Origin: Melaminivora alkalimesophila
GTDB taxonomy: Bacteria; Pseudomonadota; Gammaproteobacteria; Burkholderiales; Burkholderiaceae_C
Direction: 5' to 3'
Length of the DNA: 5,465 nt
Assembly (NCBI RefSeq): GCF_000282995.1
Contig: NZ_ALEE01000618.1
Location: forward strand, 1 to 5,465
Numbering within the stretch: the first letter of the stretch is position 1; each line of letters begins with the position of its first letter. Below are positions 1-5,465 of this stretch, piece after piece. The position numbers were made by a program, and so were the translations under genes. The notes below the pieces were generated by a model. The model had not been told where the DNA came from, ran no database searches, and saw only the letters and a program-made list of their open reading frames with translations.

Positions 1-3
1 GGC

Positions 4-19
4 GCACCGCTGCCGGTGC
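4..19. repeat. Small perfect inverted repeat upstream of apaG
   Basis: The arms GCACCG (4-9) and CGGTGC (14-19) are perfect reverse complements separated by the four bases CTGC, so the transcript could form a 6-bp GC-rich hairpin with a tetraloop. No T-run follows on either strand, so it does not look like a complete intrinsic terminator. It could be an operator half-site pair, the remnant of an upstream gene's terminator, or chance in GC-rich DNA. The repeat itself is directly visible, but no function can be assigned. Confidence 0.35.
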
Positions 20-22
20 AAT
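17..22 (+). promoter_or_regulatory. Possible -10 hexamer for the apaG-led operon
   Basis: TGCAAT matches the sigma-70 consensus TATAAT at four of six positions, including the last three. It lies 18 bases before the apaG ATG, which would give a very short leader of roughly 10-12 bases. The matching -35 element would fall at or beyond the left edge of the window, so it cannot be judged. The hexamer overlaps the right arm of the inverted repeat at 4-19. It is proposed mainly because apaG appears to be the first gene of the unit, and evidence for it is weak. Confidence 0.2.
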
Positions 23-40
23 GCCCGTTACCATCGCGCG

Positions 41-451
41 ATGTCGCAGAAGTACCACTTCCAGGTCGAGGTCCAGCCTCGGTTCCTGCCCGGGCAGTCC
101 TCTCCCGAGGACGGCCTCTACAGCTTCGCCTACACCATCACCGTGACCAATGCCGGCAGCGTGGCGGCCCAGCTGATCGCGCGCCACTGGACCATCGTGG
201 ACGCCCACGGCCACGTGGAGGAGGTCAAGGGTCTGGGCGTGGTCGGCCACCAGCCGCTGCTGCGCCCGGGAGAGTCCTTCCAGTACACCAGCGGCTGCCG
301 GCTGCGCACCGCCAGCGGCACCATGCACGGCAGCTACTTCGTGGTGGCCGAGGACGGCGAGCGCTTCGAGTGTCCGGTGCCGCTGTTCGTGCTCGATGCC
401 GACGCCGGGGGCGCGGACGAGGCGCCTTCCACCGGCCGGGTGCTGCATTGA
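41..451 (+). CDS. apaG: ApaG family protein (Co2+/Mg2+ homeostasis)
   Basis: This 136-residue protein is close to the usual 125-130 of the family. ApaG proteins are small, cytosolic, single-domain beta-sandwich proteins with a fibronectin-III-like fold. Enterobacterial mutants (corD) affect Co2+ resistance and Mg2+ efflux, but the biochemical role is unsettled. Family signatures are clear: RHWTIVDAHG (48-57), a GxGxxG motif at G64, G66 and G69 thought to bind pyrophosphate, QPLLRPGE (71-78), YTSG (82-85), and GSYFVV (97-102) followed by the CPVPLF strand (111-116). The C-terminal tail from about 119 is acidic and small-residue rich, and is probably disordered. ATG at 41 is the only standard start before the conserved first strand. 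The bases before it contain no purine-rich Shine-Dalgarno, which suggests a short or weak leader. Its TGA overlaps the TTG start of the next gene, so the two are likely coupled. Identification is secure; the physiological role in this organism is inferred. Confidence 0.95.
   Translation: MSQKYHFQVEVQPRFLPGQSSPEDGLYSFAYTITVTNAGSVAAQLIARHWTIVDAHGHVEEVKGLGVVGHQPLLRPGESFQYTSGCRLRTASGTMHGSYFVVAEDGERFECPVPLFVLDADAGGADEAPSTGRVLH
448..451 (+). other. TTGA stop/start overlap, apaG to membrane protein
   Basis: The TTG start of the downstream gene (448-450) and the TGA stop of apaG (449-451) share bases. The upstream sequence offers only a weak G-rich stretch (GGCCGGG, 434-440) as a ribosome site. Initiation probably relies on ribosomes terminating on apaG, which would tie the membrane protein's level to ApaG synthesis. 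The geometry is seen directly; the coupling is inferred. Confidence 0.65.
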
Positions 452-2457
452 GCGCTCGACCGTCCCGCAGCCCCACGCTGGCCGCGTTGCTGGCGGGGGT
501 GGACCCCAAGGCCCCGGTGGCCGAGCGCCACCTGCAGCTGCTGGCGCTGCTCGACTGGATCCGCGGCGACGGCCGCTCGGTGGAAGGGGCGACCGGCCGC
601 CTGGCGCTGCTGGTGGAGGCGGCCGAGCGCTCGCCCCAGGTGGCGACCCGCCTGCGCGACTGGTGGGCGGCGCTGGTGGGCGGACTGGACATCACCACGC
701 TGCTGGCCGACTTCGGCTTTGCGCAGCGCACCTCCATGGGCAGCGAGCTCACCGAGCGCCTGCGCTACAAGCTGCTGCCCATCAGCCCGGACACGCTCGA
801 TGCCTCGGAGCTGTTCATGCTGGCCCTGCCGGGCGAGTTCGACGCGCGCTGGCTGGCGGCCCTCGACGAGGCGCTGCTGGCGCGCCTGCGCGAGGTGATC
901 GCCCCGGGCGCGGGCGAGGGCGCCAGCGCCTGGCAGCGCGCCCTGCTGGACGCCATGACCTACTGCGCCGGGCAGATCCTGTCCACCGGCTTCGCGCCCG
1001 AGCTGCGCCTGCGCATGAGCGAGGCGGCGCGCGAGGCCCAGCCCTTCCACGCGCTGATCCGCGACGTGGAAAGCCTGCGCGTGGAGGTGCTGCACCCGCT
1101 GCGCACCGAGAACCGGCGCGAGGAGGCGGTGCAGCGCCTGCGCGAACGGCTGGAGGCCTGCCGCGCGGCGGCCAGCACGGTGTATGCGCACTTCGAGGAC
1201 AACGGCATCTCGGTCGGGCTGGTGTTTCGGCTGCGCCAGCTGCGCGAGCGCATCCTGCGCGAGCGCGAGCTGCTCGAATGCCTGCTGTCGCCCCGCCCGG
1301 CCGCCTCGGCGGTGCGGCTGCTGGCGCGGCTGGTGACGGTGGGGCGCGAGCGGCGCAGCGTGCGCGCACTGATCGCCTCCAGCTCCTCGCTGCTGGCGGC
1401 CAAGGTGGCCGAGCGCAGCGCCGAGACGGGCGAGCACTACATCACGCGCACCGGCAGCGAATACCTGGCGATGGTGCGCAAAGCGGCCGGCGGCGGCGCC
1501 GTCATGGCCTTCACCACGCTGGTCAAGCTGGGCCTGTACGCGCTGGCGCTGCCGGTGTTCTGGGGCGGGTTCCTCGCGGGCCTGAACTATGCCGCCAGCT
1601 TCGTGCTGATCCAGTTCCTGCATTTCACGGTGGCGACCAAGCAGCCGGCCATGACCGCACCGGCCATGGCGGCCAAGCTGGGCGACCTGGACGACCGCCA
1701 GGAGAGCGTCGAGGCCTTCGTGGACAAGGTGACGCACCTGGTGCGCTCGCAGGTGGCAGCGGTGCTGGGCAACGTGCTGCTGGTGTTTCCCGGGGCACTG
1801 GCGCTGGCGCTGGGCCTGGCCGCGCTCAAGGGCGAGCCGGTGCTCGATCGCGCCGAGGCCCTGCAGGTGCTGGATTCGCTCAGCCTGCTGGGGCCCTCGC
1901 TGCTGTTTGCGGCCTTCACCGGCGTGCTGCTGTTCGCCTCCAGCATCTTCGCCGGCTGGCTGGAGAACTGGTTCGTGCTGCGCCGCCTGGACTCGGCACT
2001 GCAATACCATCCGCGCTTCACGCGCCTGCTCGGGCCGGAGCGCGCCGCGCGCTGGGCGCAGTCGCTGCGCGAGAATGTGTCGGGCTTCGGCGCCAACGTC
2101 TCGCTGGGCTTCATGCTGGGGCTGGCGCCGGCGTTTGCCGGCTTCTTCGGGCTGGCCCTGGAGGTGCGCCACGTCACGCTCTCGGCCGGCCAGATGGGGG
2201 CGGCGGCCGCCACGCTGGGGTCCCAGGCGCTGCACGAGAGCGCGTTCTGGTGGGCCGCGGCGATGATTCCGTTCAACGGGGCGCTGAACGTGCTGGTAAG
2301 TTTCTACTTGGCGTTCCGCCTGGCACTGCGCGCGCACAACGTCGGGCGCGTGGACCGCGAGCGCATCTACCGCGCGCTGCGCGCACGCATGCGCGGTGCG
2401 CCGCTGAGCTTCTTCCTGCCGCGGCGCGAGGGATCGAAGGATGGGCCTGATGAATGA
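448..2457 (+). CDS. 'Site-specific recombinase' family membrane protein (Gcr-like)
   Basis: This 669-residue protein resembles the proteobacterial family annotated as site-specific recombinase after a gonococcal gene (Gcr; SpecificRecomb domain). Residues 1-350 are Leu/Arg/Glu-rich and look soluble and helical, with LLADFGF (85-91), RERLEACR (232-239) and GISVGLVFRL (253-262), and a possible coiled coil near 215-285. From 352 on there are about six hydrophobic segments: 352-372, 376-395, 436-458, 480-503, 552-571 and 597-626. Between them sit conserved-looking polar stretches such as ATKQPAMTAP (396-405) and GWLENWFVLRR (503-513). The Arg/His/Tyr set of tyrosine recombinases and the N-terminal serine-recombinase motif were not found, so the inherited name is doubtful. 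The TTG at 448 is chosen because it overlaps the apaG stop as TTGA and no ATG lies in frame until about codon 97. The start is therefore rare and lacks a strong ribosome site, implying coupling to apaG. The true function is unknown. Confidence 0.82.
   Translation: MSARPSRSPTLAALLAGVDPKAPVAERHLQLLALLDWIRGDGRSVEGATGRLALLVEAAERSPQVATRLRDWWAALVGGLDITTLLADFGFAQRTSMGSELTERLRYKLLPISPDTLDASELFMLALPGEFDARWLAALDEALLARLREVIAPGAGEGASAWQRALLDAMTYCAGQILSTGFAPELRLRMSEAAREAQPFHALIRDVESLRVEVLHPLRTENRREEAVQRLRERLEACRAAASTVYAHFEDNGISVGLVFRLRQLRERILRERELLECLLSPRPAASAVRLLARLVTVGRERRSVRALIASSSSLLAAKVAERSAETGEHYITRTGSEYLAMVRKAAGGGAVMAFTTLVKLGLYALALPVFWGGFLAGLNYAASFVLIQFLHFTVATKQPAMTAPAMAAKLGDLDDRQESVEAFVDKVTHLVRSQVAAVLGNVLLVFPGALALALGLAALKGEPVLDRAEALQVLDSLSLLGPSLLFAAFTGVLLFASSIFAGWLENWFVLRRLDSALQYHPRFTRLLGPERAARWAQSLRENVSGFGANVSLGFMLGLAPAFAGFFGLALEVRHVTLSAGQMGAAAATLGSQALHESAFWWAAAMIPFNGALNVLVSFYLAFRLALRAHNVGRVDRERIYRALRARMRGAPLSFFLPRREGSKDGPDE
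2428..2440 (+). promoter_or_regulatory. Two alternative ribosome binding sites for the antiporter
   Basis: GAGGGA (2428-2433) lies 7 bases before the ATG at 2441, and GAAGG (2436-2440) lies 9 bases before a second in-frame ATG at 2450. Both are reasonable Shine-Dalgarno sites inside the end of the preceding gene, so the antiporter may start at either codon. The choice changes the protein by three residues (MGL) and the gene overlap from 17 to 8 bases. Confidence 0.55.
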
Positions 2458-3727
2458 GCTGATGAGTTTCTGGGCGCAGTGGCTGCGCCCATCGGCCGGG
2501 TTGCCGACGGTGCAGTGGTCGCTGCTGCTGGCGGCCGCCACCGTGGTCGGCTACCTGGTGCAGCGCTACAGCGGCCTGCCAAAGGTGGTGGGCTATTCGC
2601 TGGTCGGCACGGTGGTCGGGCTGGCGGGCTTCGGCGGCGCGGTGTGGCCACTGCAGGGCATCAGCCTGTTCCTGCTGGAGCTGGCGGTGGCGCTGGTGCT
2701 GTTCGAGGCCGGCGGGCGCATTCCGCTGCGCTGGTTCCGCCACAACCCGATGGTGCTGGTGCAGAGCATCGTCGAGTCGGCCCTGACCTTTGGGGCCGTG
2801 TACTGGGCGCTGCGCTGGCTCGGTGTGCCCGAGCCGGCGCTGGCGCCGCTGGCGCTGGTGGCCGTCGCCGCCTCGCCGACGGTGCTCACGCGCGTGGTGG
2901 CCGATACGCGCGCGGCCGGGCCGGTGACCGAACGCGCCATCGTGCTGGCGACCCTGTCCTCGCTCTATGCGCTGGCGCTGAGCGGCGCGCAGGCGGTGCT
3001 GCCGGGTCGCCCGGGGGCTGATTGGCACGAGGCGCTGTACCCCGCGGCGGTGGTGCTGGGTGTGTCGGTGGCCGTGGGGGCGCTGCTGTCGCTGCTGCTG
3101 CGCCTGGCGCTGCGCGTGATGAGTCCGGGCAGCGAGAACACCGCCATCTTGCTGCTGGCGCTGATCGCCGCCAGCACCGCGCTGGCGGCGCACATCGGCG
3201 GCTCGGCGCCGCTGGCGGCATTGCTGGGCGGGATGCTGCTCAAGCAGCTGCACCCGCGGCCCTGGTCCTGGCCGCGCCAGATGGGCACGGCCTCCTCGCT
3301 GCTGATCATGCTGATGTTCGTGCTGGTGTCCACCGTCGCCGCCCAGGCCGACTGGAGCGCGCCGGTGGCCGGGCTGGTGCTGGCGCTGATCGCCGTGCGC
3401 CTGGTGGCCAAGACGGTGGGCGTGGGCGTGGGCAATGTGGGCAGCGGCGCCAGCTGGCGCCAGGCGGTGTGGGTGAGCTGCGCCATGACGCCGATGTCGG
3501 CGATCGCGCTGCTGGTGGCCTCGCAGTTCGTCGCCGCCGAGCCGGCGACGGGCGCGGTGATCACCGGCATCGCGCTGCCTGCCATCTTGCTGATGGAGAT
3601 CCTCGGGGCGGTCATCGCCACCTTGGCCATCTACCGCGCCGGCGAGAGCTCCAAGCCGTGGGCCATCGCCGCGCTCGGCCGCGCCGCCCCGGAGCGCGAC
3701 GGCAGCCAGAAAGGAACCTCGTCGTGA
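2441..3727 (+). CDS. Cation:proton antiporter (CPA/Kef-like membrane domain)
   Basis: This 428-residue, very hydrophobic protein has about 11-13 membrane segments (for example 23-42, 48-66, 72-91, 103-127, 131-152, 164-188, 199-226, 233-270, 284-300, 305-331, 340-366 and 370-398). It resembles the Na+/H+ exchanger domain of Kef/NapA-type antiporters, which exchange K+ or Na+ for protons at the inner membrane. Supporting features are [12 protein letters not shown] (45-56), the [12 protein letters not shown] helix (80-91) followed by the basic loop [12 protein letters not shown], the broken-helix-like AASPT (143-147), and R320/K324 in the late core helix. It ends shortly after the last helix, with no KTN/TrkA nucleotide-binding domain. 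Oddly, the acidic residue expected in the helix after AASPT is absent: the segment reads [12 protein letters not shown] (169-180). The gene overlaps the preceding one, and its TGA overlaps the ybdK-like GTG start. It belongs to the exchanger superfamily, but the ion and whether it truly exchanges protons are uncertain. Confidence 0.82.
   Translation: MGLMNELMSFWAQWLRPSAGLPTVQWSLLLAAATVVGYLVQRYSGLPKVVGYSLVGTVVGLAGFGGAVWPLQGISLFLLELAVALVLFEAGGRIPLRWFRHNPMVLVQSIVESALTFGAVYWALRWLGVPEPALAPLALVAVAASPTVLTRVVADTRAAGPVTERAIVLATLSSLYALALSGAQAVLPGRPGADWHEALYPAAVVLGVSVAVGALLSLLLRLALRVMSPGSENTAILLLALIAASTALAAHIGGSAPLAALLGGMLLKQLHPRPWSWPRQMGTASSLLIMLMFVLVSTVAAQADWSAPVAGLVLALIAVRLVAKTVGVGVGNVGSGASWRQAVWVSCAMTPMSAIALLVASQFVAAEPATGAVITGIALPAILLMEILGAVIATLAIYRAGESSKPWAIAALGRAAPERDGSQKGTSS
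3710..3715 (+). promoter_or_regulatory. Ribosome binding site deciding the GTG start of ybdK
   Basis: AAAGGA lies 8 bases before the GTG at 3724, inside the last codons of the antiporter gene. It is a strong Shine-Dalgarno and favours 3724 over an earlier start in this frame, which stays open upstream across the antiporter gene. The GTG (3724-3726) overlaps the antiporter TGA (3725-3727) as GTGA, the usual layout of coupled genes. Confidence 0.7.
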
Positions 3728-4848
3728 GCCTCGAAGCCTTCCAGAATTCCGAGCCGCTGACCCTGGGCGTGGAACTCGAGCTGCAGCTCGTGAACACCCA
3801 CGACTACGACCTCGCGCCCTACGCCGACGACATGCTGCGCCTGATGCTCAAGACCCCGCTGCCCGGCAGCGTGGTGCCGGAGATGACCAGCAGCATGATC
3901 GAGGTCTCCACCGGCATCTGCCACTCCAGCAGCGAGGTGCTGGGGCAGCTGTCGCAGATCCGCGATGCGCTGGTCAAAAGCGCCGACAAGCTCAACATCG
4001 CCGTGGTCGGCGGCGGTACGCACCCGTTCCAGCAGTGGCACGAGCGGCGCATCTACGACAAGCCGCGCTTCCAAGAGCTGTCGCAGCTCTACGGTTACCT
4101 GTCCAAGCAGTTCACCATCTTCGGCCAGCACGTGCACATCGGCTGCCCCGACGCCGACGCGGCGCTGGTGATGCTGCACCGCATGAGCCGCTACATCCCG
4201 CACTTCATCGCGCTGTCGGCTTCCAGCCCCTATGTGCAGGGTCAGGACACGGCCTTCGACTCGGCGCGGCTCAATTCCGTGTTTGCCTTCCCGCTGTCGG
4301 GGCGCGCGCCCTGCGTGCTGACCTGGGCGGAGTTCGAGCAATACTTCGACAAGATGACGCGCACCGGCGTGGTCAAGAGCATGAAGGACTTCTACTGGGA
4401 CATCCGCCCCAAGCCGGAGTTCGGCACCATCGAGATCCGCGTCTTCGACACGCCACTGACCATCGAGCGCGCCGCAGCCCTTGCCGGTTTCGTGCAATCG
4501 CTGGCCGCGTGGTTCCTGGCCGAACAGCCCTTCACGCCCGCCGAGGACGACTATCTGGTCTATACCTACAACCGCTTCCAGGCCTGCCGCTTCGGCATGG
4601 ACGCGGTCTACGTCGATCCGGCCACGGGCGAGCACATGCCGCTGCGCGAGCACATCGTGCGCACCATCGACCACATCGCGCGCCATGCCGGCAGCCACGG
4701 CGCCTCGGGCGCGCTGCACATGCTGCGCGGCGAGGCCATCGCCGGCCAGAACGACGCGCGCTGGCTGCGCAGCCGCATGCAGGCGGAGCAGCTATTGGCC
4801 GAGGTCAGCCGCCAGGCGGCGCTGCGCTTTCGCGGCCAGGCGCACTGA
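3724..4848 (+). CDS. ybdK: YbdK family carboxylate-amine ligase (GCS2)
   Basis: This 374-residue protein nearly equals E. coli YbdK (372). The family belongs to the ATP-grasp-like glutamate-cysteine ligase 2 group: cytosolic enzymes that activate a carboxylate with ATP and join it to an amine. E. coli YbdK shows only weak glutamate-cysteine ligase activity in vitro, and its natural substrate is unknown. Motifs occur in the expected order: GVELELQLV (15-23, with metal/ATP-site E17 and E19), [12 protein letters not shown] (53-64), GGGTHPF (96-102), FGQHVHIG (133-140, H136 and H138), and [12 protein letters not shown] (233-244, E237 and R239), followed by [12 protein letters not shown] near 285. 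No key residue appears lost and the protein is full length. It starts at GTG inside the antiporter stop with a good ribosome site, so it is coupled to that gene. It is unlikely to be the main glutathione enzyme, since betaproteobacteria usually carry a separate gshA. Family membership is firm; the substrate is unknown. Confidence 0.94.
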   Translation: MSLEAFQNSEPLTLGVELELQLVNTHDYDLAPYADDMLRLMLKTPLPGSVVPEMTSSMIEVSTGICHSSSEVLGQLSQIRDALVKSADKLNIAVVGGGTHPFQQWHERRIYDKPRFQELSQLYGYLSKQFTIFGQHVHIGCPDADAALVMLHRMSRYIPHFIALSASSPYVQGQDTAFDSARLNSVFAFPLSGRAPCVLTWAEFEQYFDKMTRTGVVKSMKDFYWDIRPKPEFGTIEIRVFDTPLTIERAAALAGFVQSLAAWFLAEQPFTPAEDDYLVYTYNRFQACRFGMDAVYVDPATGEHMPLREHIVRTIDHIARHAGSHGASGALHMLRGEAIAGQNDARWLRSRMQAEQLLAEVSRQAALRFRGQAH

Positions 4849-4862
4849 TGGACGGCACGCCC

Positions 4863-4868
4863 GGGAGA
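4863..4868 (+). promoter_or_regulatory. Ribosome binding site deciding the thiL start
   Basis: GGGAGA lies 6 bases before the ATG at 4875. Another in-frame ATG at 4848 overlaps the ybdK stop by one base (TGATG), but it would add nine residues with no counterpart in typical ThiL and has no comparable ribosome site. The protein from 4875 begins MGEFELIARYF, matching the usual ThiL N-terminus, so 4875 is preferred. Confidence 0.7.
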
Positions 4869-4874
4869 GCCGCG

Positions 4875-5465
4875 ATGGGGGAATTCGAGCTGATTGCCCG
4901 CTACTTCACGCGCCCGCTGCCGCCGGGCGGCGGCGTGGCCCTGGGCGTGGGCGACGATTGCGCGCTGCTGGCCCCGCGCCCGGGCATGCAGCTGGCCGTC
5001 TCCAGCGACATGCTGGTCGAGGGCCGGCACTTCTTCGCCGACGTCTATCCCGCGCACCTGGGCCACAAGGCGCTGGCCGTGAACCTGTCCGACCTGGCGG
5101 CCTGCGGGGCACGGCCCCTGGGCTTCATGCTGGCGCTGGCGCTGCCGCGCATGGACGAGGTCTGGCTGGAGGGTTTTGCGCGCGGGCTGCTGGCGCTGGC
5201 CGATGCGCACCACTGCCCGTTGGTCGGCGGCGACACCACCGCCGGTCCGCTGACCATCTGCGTCACGGTGTTCGGTGAGGTGCCGGCCGGCGGGGCGCTG
5301 CTGCGCAGCGGCGCGCGCCCGGGCGACGACATCTGGGTGAGCGGCACGCCGGGGCTGGCGCGCCTGGCGCTGGATGCGCTGCGCGGCCAGCTGCACCTGG
5401 ACGCGAGCGCGCTGGCGGTGCTGCGCCGCCGGCTGGAGCAACCCGAGCCGCGGGGGGCGCTGGGC
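4875..5465 (+). CDS. thiL: Thiamine-monophosphate kinase, 3' end beyond window
   Basis: ThiL phosphorylates thiamine monophosphate with ATP to thiamine pyrophosphate, the last step of cofactor synthesis, in the cytosol. The window holds 197 codons in an open frame to its last base, against about 325 residues in the E. coli enzyme, so roughly the C-terminal 40% is missing because of the window edge, not a mutation. Visible motifs are GEFELIARYF (2-11), GVGDDCALL (24-32, metal-binding D27/D28), the SSDMLVEGRHF strand (43-53, D45), KALAVNLSDLAACGA (65-79, D73), GGDTT (118-122, D120) and RSGARPGDDIWVSGTPG (144-160). After SGTPG this protein reads LARLAL, where E. coli has an Asp first (GTPGD), a small deviation of unknown effect. 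The start is set by a good ribosome site. It follows ybdK by 26 bases in the same orientation and is probably co-transcribed. In many proteobacteria pgpA follows thiL, but that cannot be seen here. Confidence 0.95.
   Translation, partial: MGEFELIARYFTRPLPPGGGVALGVGDDCALLAPRPGMQLAVSSDMLVEGRHFFADVYPAHLGHKALAVNLSDLAACGARPLGFMLALALPRMDEVWLEGFARGLLALADAHHCPLVGGDTTAGPLTICVTVFGEVPAGGALLRSGARPGDDIWVSGTPGLARLALDALRGQLHLDASALAVLRRRLEQPEPRGALG

Noticed and set aside
16..447. The membrane protein frame staying open for 144 codons upstream across apaG, suggesting a much longer protein
   Set aside because: The extension reads as Arg/Pro/Gly-rich nonsense out of frame with the well-conserved apaG. The TTG at 448, overlapping the apaG stop, is a far better start.
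396..2450. A second long + strand frame of 684 codons inside the membrane protein gene
   Set aside because: Its translation is Ala/Gly/Arg/Pro-rich without domains and it has no plausible ribosome site. It is a shifted-frame shadow.
334..2541. A 735-codon open frame on the - strand opposite the membrane protein gene
   Set aside because: It is rich in Gln, His, Arg and Ala and shows no family motif, as expected from the complement of high-GC codons. The + strand protein over the same bases has coherent domains and membrane segments, so the antisense frame is a composition artefact.
3022..3723. The ybdK frame staying open for 234 codons upstream inside the antiporter gene, suggesting a fusion
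   Set aside because: The upstream translation is low-complexity Gly/Ala/Arg sequence, while the antiporter frame encodes clear membrane helices. The length from 3724 and the ribosome site both fit a normal YbdK.
4849..4874. The 26-base gap between ybdK and thiL as a possible terminator or separate promoter
   Set aside because: It has no stem followed by a T-run and no -10/-35-like pair. It is fully accounted for as the thiL ribosome-site region.
4608..5441. Antisense and alternate-frame open frames across the end of ybdK and thiL
   Set aside because: Both strands of conserved ThiL and YbdK motifs are already explained by the + strand genes, and the alternative products are Arg/Gln/Ala-rich with no recognisable family.

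Overview
The window is GC-rich, gene-dense bacterial DNA. All five genes lie on the + strand with almost no space between them. Protein content and codon use (mostly G or C at third positions, with TTG and GTG starts at coupled junctions) suggest a betaproteobacterium, probably Burkholderiales and perhaps Comamonadaceae. This is an inference from protein resemblance and gene order, since no rRNA or other marker gene is present.

Layout: a 40-base leader holds a small perfect inverted repeat and a weak -10-like hexamer. It is followed by apaG (41-451), a large membrane protein of the family named 'site-specific recombinase' (448-2457), a CPA-type cation:proton antiporter (about 2441-3727), a YbdK-type carboxylate-amine ligase of the GCS2 family (3724-4848), and the first 197 codons of thiL, thiamine-monophosphate kinase (4875 to the window end, no stop reached). 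The first three junctions are stop/start overlaps (TTGA, a short overlap of 17 or 8 bases, GTGA). The fourth is a 26-base gap carrying a good Shine-Dalgarno. No stretch of 300 bases lacks a gene, and there is no room for an internal terminator. No tRNA, rRNA, CRISPR array, insertion sequence or attachment site was seen.

How the genes may fit together: the layout indicates one polycistronic, translationally coupled unit. ApaG is linked genetically to Co2+/Mg2+ resistance in enterobacteria, the antiporter family exchanges cations for protons, YbdK-like enzymes join an amino-acid carboxylate to an amine, and ThiL makes thiamine pyrophosphate. There is no obvious single pathway. The most notable points are that the antiporter appears to lack the acidic ion-binding residues of its family, that it is coupled to a ligase of unknown substrate, and that the 'recombinase' looks like a six-helix membrane protein with no recognisable recombinase active site. 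This looks like a conserved housekeeping cluster rather than an accessory island, and I found no clear evidence of a wholly new system.
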